A stretch of 55,506 nucleotides of DNA from Bacilli bacterium (GCA_031272545.1 JAISTP010000013.1:1-55506); one strand, 5' to 3'. Counted from the first letter of the stretch, positions 37,387-47,113 are shown. Numbers and translations: made by a program. Notes: generated from the letters alone by a model not told the origin.

Positions 37387-40056
37387 TCATTTCGCCAATT
37401 TACGATTAATTATATTACTAAGATTTTCAAAAATTATCATTATATCTTTTGTACCTATTTGTTTAAAATAACCATTATTAGTAATATCCAAATAATTTTT
37501 TATAATGCTAATAATATGATTGTTATCTATAAATAGACCTTCCATATATAATTTATTAATTGTCTCAAAAAAACTAACTACCTCAATTTTAACTATAAAT
37601 TTATAATTATTAGCTTTATTTTTGATTTTCTTATTATATATGTTTTTATTATTATTAATATCTTTATTTATTTCATCATAATCATTTAATACTTCAAGTA
37701 TAAATAATAATGAAAATATTTTTAAAATAATATTTTTACTTTCCAATGTAAATTTTATTCTAGATTTTTTAGATTCACACTCTCTGACAAACATAAAAAT
37801 ACTAAACAATTCTTCTAATTTATCTAAGAAAGTTTTACTTATATCGTCAACTTTTTCTTTACAAGTTTCATAACTAGATTGTGCATTATATTCTTCTTTA
37901 TTGACAACATAATAAGACATATTATCATCATTAATATTTGGTTCTATTATATTGGCACTTAAGATTTTAAATTTCTCGTTTAAATCATTTTTATTATTTT
38001 CACTTATACATAGAAAATAATCTTTATTTAGTTTAATAATAAAACCTAGTAATTTTTTAGATTTATTGTCTTTTTCATATAATCCAGAATATCTCATTGA
38101 TTTAATATAATTATTTATTTCAAATAACATAATTAATATTTCATTTATAATATTAATATCATCATTGATATTACTCCAATAACGATTGAGAATTTTATCA
38201 TATCCATTTATAATTTCTTCTTCATTAAAAGAAATTTTTAATAAACTATTGTATTTATTATATCTAATAAGCCTATTTAAAACTCCTAATAAATATAACA
38301 TTCTTAACATTCTAAATATACAAAATGAATCTTTAATTTTATCTAACTTATTATTTCTAAATGTATCTACATGATTATCAAGTTCCATCTTTATCAAATT
38401 ATAGCCATTAAATTTTATATTTTTTTTAATATAGTAATAATTATCACTTTCTTTATTTTGATTATATATTTTACTTAAACTATAATCATATAATATTGGT
38501 ACTTTAGTTAAACCATTACGATTAAATAATTGGATAACATTAGAATTATTAATATTATTTCTTAATATTTGAGATGAATAAAAGTTTATAATATTGTTAC
38601 CTTGTTCTTTTTTACTCTTTATAAATATTTCCTTGAATATATTGTTATGAATTATATTATCACTTTTTTTATTATAAAATAAAGAATAAACTATGTCATG
38701 AAATTTATCATAAAATTGTTCTAATTCAAAATCATAAATAGAATTCCCATATTGATCTGTTCTCTCTATATTTAATTTTTTAAAATGAATTCCCATATAA
38801 TATTCTAGTGAAGAAAATAATATAATATCTGAAGGCATCATATCATTGTAATAATCATTATCCATAATATTCTTTAAATATAGCAAATAACGAACATTAT
38901 AATTAAACATTGTATTAGTGTTAGTAGATAATTTATTAAAAATTAACATTGCAATTTTTATATCTAAATCAGTATATAACTTAGTATTTTCAAATATTTT
39001 AAATAGTTCTTGTGTTATATTTACTCTGCTGTAAATGATTTCAGATTCTAATTTATAATAACTATCTACAATACTATTATCTAACTTACTAAGGTTCATG
39101 GTAAGTATGATAGCTAATCTTTTATGTAAATATTCTAAACAAAAATATTTGTTTAAATTGTTTATAAATCTAAATACCTTTTTTATATCATTTTTATTTA
39201 ATTGATTGATATCTTCTATAATGATAATATTAATTTTTTTATTATCACATTTTTTAAATATTTCTCTATTCATATAATTTTCATAAAGGATACTTGGAAT
39301 AATTTTAAATCTTGAGCACCAAATAATAATTTTAGTAAAAACATTATTGCGCTTATATAAATAAATGCGAAATATTATAATAAATAATGTAAAAATCACA
39401 ATAATCATGATTTCTATTCCTAAAGCTTTAAAATTATTAAAAATATTACTAAATATATTATTAATAATAGTAGACATAAACAAAATAAAAGAAAAAATGA
39501 AAACTAATTGTGGTATTAAGTATCTTTTTTCTTTACTAGTTTCAATATCATTATAATTATTTTCACAAAGTACTTTATCATATATATATATTAACTTATC
39601 TTTTTCAAAGTACTCATTCCATAATTCAATACTACCATTAAAAATTTTAAAATAATTATAAAATTTATCTATTTCTAATTTCTTCAAATTATCTTTAAAA
39701 AGAAATTTTTCTATTTCATCTCTGTTATTATATCTTAATAATTGAATGTTATCTTTATTTTCACTTATGTCTAAAAGCAAAAAACCACCATCGAAATCAT
39801 TAATTCTAACTAAATTTATTTTATTAAATATTATAAAATGTGTTATATTAATTAAGACTAAAGTATTTCCTAAATCATAAAATTTTATACGTTGATCTCT
39901 AACAAATTCCAATACAGTAGTTTTACCAATTCCACAATCACCATTTAATGTAATAATCTTATTATTTAAAATATTAAATGAGTCTTCATCATTAATTAAT
40001 TTAATAATTTTATAAGCATCTATTAATTGTAAATAAGTAATATTCTCTAGATACAT
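37387..40056 (-). CDS. KAP-like membrane P-loop NTPase, function unknown
   Basis: This 889-residue protein has Walker A GDCGIGKTT at about residues 39-47, two membrane helices at about 185-240 (IPQLVFIFSFILFM and IMIIVIFTLFIII) and a Walker B-like INIIIIEDINQL near 283-293. Membrane helices inserted between Walker A and Walker B are the hallmark of KAP-family NTPases. The remaining 550 residues are helical, Asn/Lys/Ile-rich and unrecognised. Several bacterial KAP NTPases are linked to phage exclusion. The ATG at 40056 lies 9 bases after AAGGAG. It stands alone next to gene remnants and is even poorer in G/C than its neighbours, which suggests an accessory gene. Confidence 0.6.
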   Translation of the reverse strand: MYLENITYLQLIDAYKIIKLINDEDSFNILNNKIITLNGDCGIGKTTVLEFVRDQRIKFYDLGNTLVLINITHFIIFNKINLVRINDFDGGFLLLDISENKDNIQLLRYNNRDEIEKFLFKDNLKKLEIDKFYNYFKIFNGSIELWNEYFEKDKLIYIYDKVLCENNYNDIETSKEKRYLIPQLVFIFSFILFMSTIINNIFSNIFNNFKALGIEIMIIVIFTLFIIIFRIYLYKRNNVFTKIIIWCSRFKIIPSILYENYMNREIFKKCDNKKINIIIIEDINQLNKNDIKKVFRFINNLNKYFCLEYLHKRLAIILTMNLSKLDNSIVDSYYKLESEIIYSRVNITQELFKIFENTKLYTDLDIKIAMLIFNKLSTNTNTMFNYNVRYLLYLKNIMDNDYYNDMMPSDIILFSSLEYYMGIHFKKLNIERTDQYGNSIYDFELEQFYDKFHDIVYSLFYNKKSDNIIHNNIFKEIFIKSKKEQGNNIINFYSSQILRNNINNSNVIQLFNRNGLTKVPILYDYSLSKIYNQNKESDNYYYIKKNIKFNGYNLIKMELDNHVDTFRNNKLDKIKDSFCIFRMLRMLYLLGVLNRLIRYNKYNSLLKISFNEEEIINGYDKILNRYWSNINDDINIINEILIMLFEINNYIKSMRYSGLYEKDNKSKKLLGFIIKLNKDYFLCISENNKNDLNEKFKILSANIIEPNINDDNMSYYVVNKEEYNAQSSYETCKEKVDDISKTFLDKLEELFSIFMFVRECESKKSRIKFTLESKNIILKIFSLLFILEVLNDYDEINKDINNNKNIYNKKIKNKANNYKFIVKIEVVSFFETINKLYMEGLFIDNNHIISIIKNYLDITNNGYFKQIGTKDIMIIFENLSNIINRKLAK

Positions 40057-40247
40057 CACCTATATCTCCTTTACCTAAGTGTATTTATCATATCATTTAA
40101 CTTTTTCAATTAAATTTATTAATCACTTTTATCTTAAAAGAACCATCTTTAAAAATAAGATAAGTGATGTCTAATTTACAAATATATTCTATTTTATTTA
40201 AATCTATTACACATTAAAGCAACCTATTCATTCAATATTCGTATTTA

Positions 40248-40916
40248 CTAAAAATACTTTTTCATATTATTAAGAATAACTTCACATCCATTAGGTAAAA
40301 TATGTGCTCCATCGAAAGTATATTCTTTTTTAAGATTACCATTTTCATCCGCAAGTCCTTGACTGACATCAATAAAATGAACATTTAATTTTTCAGCCAT
40401 TTCTTTATTAATAAGACTTGCTTCATTAAACAATTCATTATTTCTTGTTTTAAATAATGTCGCTTCATCTTCATCACTACCAAAATCTACATTATTTATC
40501 GGATAATATTTTAAAACATATATTTCAGTATTTGGTAATTTTTGTTTTATTTGCTTAATAATTTCTTCATAGTTATGATGAAATACTTCTTTTGGTACTT
40601 GAAAACCAATATCATTAGTTCCTATATTAATAAATATTTTACTAGGTTCTAAATCAAATATTTGAATATCAATATGATCTAATAAAAACTTAGTAGTGGT
40701 TGCTCGAACAGCACGATTATAAATATATTTATCAAATGATACTTTATGTTCTTCTTGCCATTTTTCTATCGGAAATATTTCCATTATTGAACTGCCAATA
40801 AATAATATCTGCCCCTTCTTAATTGATTTATTCTTTTCTTGATATTCAGCTAAAAGATTATTTTGAAATTCAATTAAGTGAGGATTCAAAGTTAATTCTT
40901 GTGTTTCTTTACTCAT
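40248..40916 (-). CDS. SGNH/GDSL-family hydrolase
   Basis: The 222-residue protein carries the SGNH blocks: FIGSSIME (block I, GSS in place of GDS, with the catalytic Ser), NRAVRA, INIGTNDIGF (block III) and TFDGAHILPNG with the Asp-x-x-His pair. It is a cytoplasmic esterase, lipase or acetylhydrolase of unknown substrate, without a signal peptide. AAGGAAG precedes the ATG. It appears to stand alone. Confidence 0.85.
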   Translation of the reverse strand: MSKETQELTLNPHLIEFQNNLLAEYQEKNKSIKKGQILFIGSSIMEIFPIEKWQEEHKVSFDKYIYNRAVRATTTKFLLDHIDIQIFDLEPSKIFINIGTNDIGFQVPKEVFHHNYEEIIKQIKQKLPNTEIYVLKYYPINNVDFGSDEDEATLFKTRNNELFNEASLINKEMAEKLNVHFIDVSQGLADENGNLKKEYTFDGAHILPNGCEVILNNMKKYF

Positions 40917-41016
40917 AATATTACTTCCTTACATTTAGTATTATAACACTATGAAAACATTAATTAAATAAACTAAAAGCTAATTATAATAATTTTATAT
41001 ATTAAGAATAATATAA

Positions 41017-41046
41017 ATTGAATAATAATTTAAATTATTATTCAAT
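41017..41046 (-). terminator. AT-only palindrome at the end of clpP
   Basis: A perfect 30-base palindrome (ATTGAATAATAATTT and its complement) spans the clpP stop codon. Being A/T-only it would be a weak terminator, with only a modest T-rich tail. Confidence 0.4.
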
Positions 41047-41583
41047 TATTTTATCTACTAAACCATATTCTAATGCTTCTTGTGCATTGAACCATTTATC
41101 GATAATCATATCTTGTTTAATTAAAGATTGTTCTTTATTAGTGACATTAGCTAATATTTCTATTAACTTATCATTATTTCTTTTCGCATGTTCTAAACTA
41201 CTTATTAATGAACTCATAGCCCCTGCTGTATTAGCTTGAATTTCATGAATCATAACTTCACTATGAGGTAAGATATATCTTTTACCTTTAGTGCCACTAG
41301 CTAATAATACAGCAGCCATACTAGCAGCCATACCAATACAAATAGTAGTAACATCACATTTAAGATAATTAATTGTATCATAAATAGCTAGGCCATCACT
41401 TACTGAACCACCTGGACAATTAATATATATAGTTATATCTTTATTACTATCCTCATATGATAATAACAATAATTGTTCAATAATAATACGAGAAGTAATG
41501 GGATTAATTTGTTCATTAAGAAATATTACTCTTTTCTTTAATAATTGATCACTATATCTTGGATTTATTATATTTTCCATCAT
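41038..41583 (-). CDS. clpP: ClpP-family serine protease
   Basis: The 181-residue protease subunit has the full catalytic triad: Ser in GMAASMAAVLL, His in SEVMIHE and Asp in IIDKWFNAQEALEYGLVD. The N-terminus RVIFLNEQI and YINCPGGSVSDGLAIYDTI are typical. It should form the tetradecameric chamber and needs an AAA+ partner. It lies 12 bases after a CbxX-type AAA+ gene, an unusual neighbour for clpP. Whether it is the only ClpP of the genome cannot be told. GGAG precedes the start. Confidence 0.93.
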   Translation of the reverse strand: MMENIINPRYSDQLLKKRVIFLNEQINPITSRIIIEQLLLLSYEDSNKDITIYINCPGGSVSDGLAIYDTINYLKCDVTTICIGMAASMAAVLLASGTKGKRYILPHSEVMIHEIQANTAGAMSSLISSLEHAKRNNDKLIEILANVTNKEQSLIKQDMIIDKWFNAQEALEYGLVDKIIE

Positions 41584-41595
41584 AAAACTCCTTTT

Positions 41596-43263
41596 TTAAA
41601 AACCAAATTTAGTACTACTATATTTATCACTTAATTCTAATTCATTATAGATATCATCAATTACCAAATTAATAGTATCTATTGATACAAGAGAATTAAA
41701 ATCATCATTTTCATTACATTTTGATGCATGTGCAAACAATATTTTTTTTACTAATGAATCCACAAAACGACCATTACCAAAGTTTTCAACATTAGTAACA
41801 TCTTTAAAGAGATTATAAATTGCTTCTAATGAACCATCATCTTTTAAAGATAATTCTTGTTCTGCTAGTTTTAATTCTAAGATTTCTAGTAATTCATTTT
41901 CATTATAATCATCAAAAGTCATATGATAAATAATTCTTGATTTAATACCTGGATTACTATTAATAAAATCTTTCATATTATCAACATATCCTGCAAAGAT
42001 AATTACCACATTTTCTTCTTCCATTTGTTTAATTAATGCGACTAAGGCTTCTTCCATATATGGATTGTTTCCACCACTATATTTTTTATTGCTTAATAAA
42101 TAAGCTTCATCAATAAATAACACACCACCATGTGCTTTTTTAAAGATACTAGCTATTTTAGGACCAGTATGACCAACATATTGACCAATTAAATCATTCG
42201 GAACTATTTCAACTAATTTATCATTTTTTATTAATCCCATCTCATAAAGTTTATGAGCATATATACGAGCAACTGTAGTTTTACCTGTACCAGGATTTCC
42301 TAAAAAAGCTAAATTTAAAGGTATGTTGAATTGATCTTTTCTTTGATAGTTTGTAAATTTAATAATGCTTTCTAATTCATTTAATTGGTTTTTTATATTA
42401 TTTAAACCAATTAAATCATCAATATCATATTTAGATTTTATCTTTTTATCTAAATTGACTTCATTATTAAAATCAATAAAATCATCACTAGTAATTACAT
42501 TACTGTTACGAGCTAAAGCATTAAAAATAATATCATTAAAAATTAAATCATCTTCAATTATTGCATAATATTCAGGGCGTCTATAGAAATGTTTTACTTT
42601 AGAGTCATTATTATCATTTTTTTTACAATCAATGTACCTAGTAAAATAACTAATTATATAATCATCACTAACTTCAAATTTAAATTTATCTAAAGTTATT
42701 TCTTTTAAATTATTAAGATAAAATTTAGCATTTTGAACATCAATTATAATATTATTAGTATTAAATTTCTTTAAAATATATTCATCAAACATCTCAGTAA
42801 AATTAGAAACAAAAATATAATAATTATTATTATCTTTAAATTCATTTATTTTATTTTCAATCTTGGATGAAATTAAATTTCTTTCAAAATAACTTTCTAT
42901 AATTATTACTTTATTTTTATTTTCTTCTATTCTCTCTTTATCAGAATCACGTTTTCTAAAATCACGATAATCATATTTATTATTTGAATTTAGAAATAAA
43001 GTATCATTAACTTTTTCATCATAAAGATTAATTATTTCAATTATTATTTCACATAATTTATTAGCTTCTGTTTTAGAATTAGTTAGTAAAGCAAAGTTTA
43101 AATTATTTTTAAGATCAATATCGATCTTATTAAATTTCATATGATAAATACTATTTACTAAATTTATTATTTTTTGTTTGCCATTATCTTCAATATTTAA
43201 TTCTTCTATTCTTTGAATAATATTATCTGTTTTAACCTTTAACTCTTCAATATTTAATTGCAT
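41596..43263 (-). CDS. CbxX/SpoVK-type AAA+ ATPase with unknown N-terminal domain
   Basis: This 555-residue protein has an unrecognised 280-residue N-terminal region and a CbxX/CfqX-like AAA+ domain: Walker A GNPGTGKTT (near 325), pore-loop segment IGQYVGHTG (near 362-370), Walker B LFIDEAYLL and sensor/arginine-finger region NPGIKSRI. The C-terminus is helical and ends KFGF. The domain matches Rubisco-activase/SpoVK-like ATPases, not ClpX or ClpC. The ATG at 43263 follows AAGGAAG; the ORF's GTG at 43272 overlaps the site. It sits directly upstream of clpP. Confidence 0.85.
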   Translation of the reverse strand: MQLNIEELKVKTDNIIQRIEELNIEDNGKQKIINLVNSIYHMKFNKIDIDLKNNLNFALLTNSKTEANKLCEIIIEIINLYDEKVNDTLFLNSNNKYDYRDFRKRDSDKERIEENKNKVIIIESYFERNLISSKIENKINEFKDNNNYYIFVSNFTEMFDEYILKKFNTNNIIIDVQNAKFYLNNLKEITLDKFKFEVSDDYIISYFTRYIDCKKNDNNDSKVKHFYRRPEYYAIIEDDLIFNDIIFNALARNSNVITSDDFIDFNNEVNLDKKIKSKYDIDDLIGLNNIKNQLNELESIIKFTNYQRKDQFNIPLNLAFLGNPGTGKTTVARIYAHKLYEMGLIKNDKLVEIVPNDLIGQYVGHTGPKIASIFKKAHGGVLFIDEAYLLSNKKYSGGNNPYMEEALVALIKQMEEENVVIIFAGYVDNMKDFINSNPGIKSRIIYHMTFDDYNENELLEILELKLAEQELSLKDDGSLEAIYNLFKDVTNVENFGNGRFVDSLVKKILFAHASKCNENDDFNSLVSIDTINLVIDDIYNELELSDKYSSTKFGF

Positions 43264-43321
43264 ATTAATCACTTCCTTATCTATATAATAACAAAGTATA
43301 TTACATTAAATATGATAGAAA

Positions 43322-43358
43322 AAATAAAAAAATCCAATAACATTTAAGTTATTGGATT
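43322..43358 (-). terminator. Terminator after hpf
   Basis: AATCCAATAAC/GTTATTGGATT with a six-base loop and a T run on the minus strand. Confidence 0.85.
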
Positions 43359-43375
43359 ATATTTAATATAATAAT

Positions 43376-43939
43376 TTATTTGGTTTCAATTACACCATAT
43401 CCGCCATCTTTTCTTTTATAGATAACGCTAATATTTTCAGTATCCATATCACGATAAATATAGAAACTATGATTTAACATTTCCATTTCTAGAATTGCAG
43501 TATCAATATCTTTAGCTTCTGGTACTATTTCCTTAGTTCTAACTACTTCACTATCATCATAATCATCAGATACTGGACTAGATAAGTCATCAAGCATTTC
43601 AATATTGAACGCATGTCCTAATTTTTCTTTTCCACGATAAGAAGCTCTATGATCCTTAATCTTAGTTTTATGTTTTCTAATTTGAGCTTCTAATTTATCC
43701 ACAACACTATCAATAGCATTGTATAAATCTTTATCTCTTGCTTCAGCTCTAAGTATTCCAAATTTTGTTGGAATAGTTGTTTCAATTCTTTGTTGATCGT
43801 TATAAATTTTGATTAATACCTTAGCTACCGTATCATCATCAATAACAAAGAATTTGTCTAATAAACTAATTCTTGATTCAATATATTTTTCAATTGCATC
43901 AGTAATTTCAATGTTTTTAGACTTTATTGAATATTTCAT
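43376..43939 (-). CDS. hpf: Ribosome hibernation-promoting factor, long form
   Basis: The protein of about 187 residues has the HPF/RaiA N-terminal domain (IKSKNIEITDAIEKYIESRI; KVLIKIYNDQQRIETTIP) and a long-HPF C-terminal dimerization domain (LEMEMLNHSFYIYRD; VIYKRKDGGYGVIE). It joins two 70S ribosomes into inactive 100S dimers in slow growth. I choose the third of the clustered ATGs (43939), 8 bases after the AAGGA site. Confidence 0.95.
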   Translation of the reverse strand: MKYSIKSKNIEITDAIEKYIESRISLLDKFFVIDDDTVAKVLIKIYNDQQRIETTIPTKFGILRAEARDKDLYNAIDSVVDKLEAQIRKHKTKIKDHRASYRGKEKLGHAFNIEMLDDLSSPVSDDYDDSEVVRTKEIVPEAKDIDTAILEMEMLNHSFYIYRDMDTENISVIYKRKDGGYGVIETK

Positions 43940-44042
43940 CATAATCATCCTTTCATTATGTTGCTTTAATTATACATGATATCCTTATTTATTACTTATC
44001 ATTACATAAAATTTCTATAATTTTTTTTAATTTTCACTAATA

Positions 44043-44993
44043 TTAAACTCTACTCATTTTTTCACGAAATATTTTTAATAACTCAGGATTTTCATTTACA
44101 TTTCTTAAAGCACGATGTTTAACATTAGGAATACCATATTCTTTATATATTTCATCAAGAATTGGTTTAATTTTTCTAACTTTATCATGATAAACAATTA
44201 AATCTACTGTTTGGAACGATTTCTTGATAATGTCAATAATTAATTCTTTACTATTATTTAAATAATCAATATCTTCTAACATCATTTGACATAAATGATT
44301 GTCATAGTAAATAGGATAAGTATTACGAAGAATTGCTTCAGTATAAGTATTTTCAAAGAAAGGTCCACCTAAATAAATAACATTTAATCTTGTTTCAAAA
44401 TTCTTATCAAAAATACGCATCGCACTTTCACATAAAGCAATGATCGCTTTTTTATTTTCATAAGCTTGAGTAGTACTACCAATTTCTAAATCATAAGTAG
44501 GTTTTTTAAATTCATAAAGTTCTTTAGGATCACTTCCACTTGCGACCCCACTATAATGAGTTGTTTCTGTAGTAATAGTAAAACCTAAATTTAATTCATC
44601 ATTATATTTTTTTAAGGATAATAATAATCTTGTTGCTTCCATCGGCATTGATGGAAGAAAAGTTGCACTAGCTATATCACCAACTTTATGAACCGTTAAA
44701 ATGTTATCTAATGCATTAGCACCAGCATGATAATTAATATGAACAACAATATCCACATCATTGAAATTATCATTTAAAAAATTAACATATTTTTTTAAAT
44801 GATGCATCACATGATCACAAGTTAATAAGAAATAATATTCATTATCATCTTTTTTATATTTATATGTTTTAACATTAAGTTCATCATCAATTTTATCAAG
44901 CATTAAAAGATAATGTTCTTTAAAATAATTAAAAGCATGATATCCAACTAAATCAAAATTTGGATTATTACAAATAATAAATAAGGCCTTCAT
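44043..44993 (-). CDS. D-aminoacyl-tRNA deacylase of DTD2/GEK1 type
   Basis: The 316-residue protein aligns by eye with the archaeal/plant DTD2 (GEK1, PF04414) family: HINYHAGANA, SATFLPSMPMEATRLLL, TTETTHYSGV, YDLEIGSTTQAYENKKA and YLGGPFFENTYTEAIL correspond to its conserved blocks. DTD2 removes D-amino acids from mischarged tRNA and is otherwise rare in bacteria. Family conservation at the catalytic blocks supports activity but does not prove it. The start has GAGATG nearby. It appears to be a single-gene unit behind hpf. Confidence 0.7.
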   Translation of the reverse strand: MKALFIICNNPNFDLVGYHAFNYFKEHYLLMLDKIDDELNVKTYKYKKDDNEYYFLLTCDHVMHHLKKYVNFLNDNFNDVDIVVHINYHAGANALDNILTVHKVGDIASATFLPSMPMEATRLLLSLKKYNDELNLGFTITTETTHYSGVASGSDPKELYEFKKPTYDLEIGSTTQAYENKKAIIALCESAMRIFDKNFETRLNVIYLGGPFFENTYTEAILRNTYPIYYDNHLCQMMLEDIDYLNNSKELIIDIIKKSFQTVDLIVYHDKVRKIKPILDEIYKEYGIPNVKHRALRNVNENPELLKIFREKMSRV

Positions 44994-45112
44994 ATAATCA
45001 TCTCTTTTCTAACTAAATAATAACAACTATCATTATATATGTAAAGATAATTTTCCAATAGTTATAAAATTTTTATATTAAAGCATATTTTATCATAGTA
45101 GCAAATATTTTT

Positions 45113-45143
45113 ATAAAAAAAATATCCTTGAGTGGATATTCTT
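45113..45143 (-). terminator. Terminator after the M23 hydrolase
   Basis: AATATCC-N6-GGATATT, followed by a T run on the minus strand. Confidence 0.8.
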
Positions 45144-45155
45144 TATTATTTAATT

Positions 45156-46625
45156 TTAATATCTTTCCCTATAGCTTAGTCCCCAATAATTTTGAGGTGC
45201 TAAACGACAAACCGTACTACACTTTCCAATTGTGTTATAACCTAAACCAAAATAATAATCATAACTTTTCTTATATTGAGCTACAACTTGTGATAATGAT
45301 TTGTTATTATGGAAGAATATTTCCACATGAGTATGAGGCCCTGTACTAGCCCCAGTACTTCCCATTAAACCAATTTGTTGGCCTGTTTTAATAACTTGTC
45401 CTTGAGTTACTGATACTTTAGACATATGTGCAAAAATCATTGTATAAGTATCATTGCCTACTTGAAAAGCAGCTACAGCATAACGCCCATAACCATAATT
45501 AGTATTAGCTGTGTATAAAACAATACCATTACCAGGTGAATGTACTACCGTACCAGTATTATTTGCTAAATCAATTCCTGGATGCCATCCACCGCCATAA
45601 TAAGCCCAAGCTGTTGCGGTAACAGTCGCATGATAAATAGGAATAGCTAATTTCTTAGTTGAAGATGAACTACTGCTACTACTTGAACTATTGCTACTTG
45701 AACTTGAACTACTTGAACTACTACTACTTGAACTACTACTTGAGCTATTGCTACTTGAACTTGAACTACTTGAATTACTAGAACTATTATCTTTAGAACT
45801 TGTAGATGAGTTTGAACTACTACTAGAACTTGTAGTAGTTTTATTACTTTCTTTAGTACTAGTACTACTAGTATCATTATTTAAACTATCTTCAATATCT
45901 TTAACATTTAAATTGGCTAATTGCGAATTAATAGTTGTTTGACTTTGTTGTTCTTTAGCAATTTTATCCATAGTACTAGCTTCTTGTTCATTAAAAGATT
46001 TTAAACTACTTTGATATAAAGCTTTAGATTCTTTTAATTGTTTTTGATCACTAATAAGTTGTTTTTGATATTCACTAAGTTTAGTTTCTTGATCCTTTAA
46101 ATCACTTACTAATTGGGTATTAGCATCATTTAAAGCATTAATACCATCCATTTTAATTAAAAAATCATCAATAGATGTACTAGACATTAAAAAATCTATT
46201 GTAAAATTATCATTACCATAACTTTGCATTAATACTAAACGATCCATTAATTCATCTTCTAATTTCTTAATTTCATTTTTAGTATTAATAATATTAGTTT
46301 CATTTAATTTAATACGATTTTCTTTACCTTCAATTAATTTGGAAATATCATTGATAATTTGACTAGTTTTAACAATATCGTTTTTAGTATTAGCTAATTG
46401 CTTTTTATAATCCGCAATATTTTTATCACTATTTTTTGTTAACTTATTTAAATAATCTTGATATTTTACACAAACATCTTTATTAGCATTATAACTACTT
46501 CTTGTAGCACATAATTTTTGATAATAAGAATTGTTTTTAGAAAAATCAATTTCTCCTTTAATACTTGTTTGAACAATTACAAATAAAAATAATAATATTG
46601 GTAAAATAAGTTTTATTTTTTTCAT
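45156..46625 (-). CDS. M23 peptidoglycan hydrolase with coiled coil and serine linker
   Basis: An N-terminal signal peptide (KLILPILLFLFVIVQTS) leads to a long coiled coil at about 40-240, then a Ser-rich low-complexity linker and an M23 metallopeptidase domain. Zinc ligands are present: His and Asp in HPGIDLA and the HxH of GPHTHVEI. The layout matches murein hydrolase or EnvC/NlpD-like activators, but intact ligands suggest real activity. The last 25 residues, with two cysteines, are unusual. The ATG at 46625 follows AGAAGGG; it is preferred over the one 24 bases upstream. Confidence 0.9.
   Translation of the reverse strand: MKKIKLILPILLFLFVIVQTSIKGEIDFSKNNSYYQKLCATRSSYNANKDVCVKYQDYLNKLTKNSDKNIADYKKQLANTKNDIVKTSQIINDISKLIEGKENRIKLNETNIINTKNEIKKLEDELMDRLVLMQSYGNDNFTIDFLMSSTSIDDFLIKMDGINALNDANTQLVSDLKDQETKLSEYQKQLISDQKQLKESKALYQSSLKSFNEQEASTMDKIAKEQQSQTTINSQLANLNVKDIEDSLNNDTSSTSTKESNKTTTSSSSSSNSSTSSKDNSSSNSSSSSSSSNSSSSSSSSSSSSSSSSSSNSSSSSSSSSSTKKLAIPIYHATVTATAWAYYGGGWHPGIDLANNTGTVVHSPGNGIVLYTANTNYGYGRYAVAAFQVGNDTYTMIFAHMSKVSVTQGQVIKTGQQIGLMGSTGASTGPHTHVEIFFHNNKSLSQVVAQYKKSYDYYFGLGYNTIGKCSTVCRLAPQNYWGLSYRERY
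45655..45850 (-). repeat. Serine-codon repeat tract in the M23 gene
   Basis: Repeated AGT/AGC/TCA triplets in short, imperfect tandem units encode the poly-serine linker. Such tracts can change length by slippage, but in multiples of three they would keep the frame. Confidence 0.7.
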
Positions 46626-46650
46626 TTTATCCCTTCTTCTATTCTTCATA

Positions 46651-47085
46651 TTATTTTTTTCTTTTCTTATTCATAACCTTCTTACTTTCTGATAATAATG
46701 TTTTTTGTTTAGATAAATCAATATTCTTAATAGCTAAATAATAAGTTATAAGATTAATAACAAATGAAGCTATACAAAATTTAGTTAACAAGAAAGCATC
46801 AGTTTGAATATGATTGACAATAATATACAAGATATTTGGGATACTAGCAATAAATAACAAAAATGATGCAACAAGTAACAATTTAGGATTATTCTTACGA
46901 TAAGATAAGAAAGTATAAAAAGCGCCTAAAATAGCACAAATTATAAAAAATAAGTAACATAAACTCATAGTTGAACCTATAATTGAAATTCCTTGACTCA
47001 TTGAATAACCTAAAATAATAAAATTAAAGATAATGATAATAATCATTATCGTAACAGACAACATAACAAAAGTACGATTTACCAC
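46651..47085 (-). CDS. Four-helix membrane protein of unknown function
   Basis: A protein of about 144 residues with four hydrophobic segments and a basic C-terminus (SKKVMNKKRKK). No family is recognised. The open frame extends to 47130, but the promoter -10 box (47114-47119) lies inside that extension, so translation must start later; GTG at 47085, 8 bases after GAGG, is the best choice. It lies 25 bases upstream of the M23 hydrolase gene, so they are probably co-transcribed. Confidence 0.65.
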   Translation of the reverse strand: MVNRTFVMLSVTIMIIIIIFNFIILGYSMSQGISIIGSTMSLCYLFFIICAILGAFYTFLSYRKNNPKLLLVASFLLFIASIPNILYIIVNHIQTDAFLLTKFCIASFVINLITYYLAIKNIDLSKQKTLLSESKKVMNKKRKK

Positions 47086-47113
47086 AATATTAACCTCATT
47101 TCTAACCCTAACC

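Noticed and set aside
45647-45942. Open frames encoding long Val/Gln or Leu/Glu runs
   Set aside because: These are other-frame readings of the serine-codon repeat of the M23 gene.
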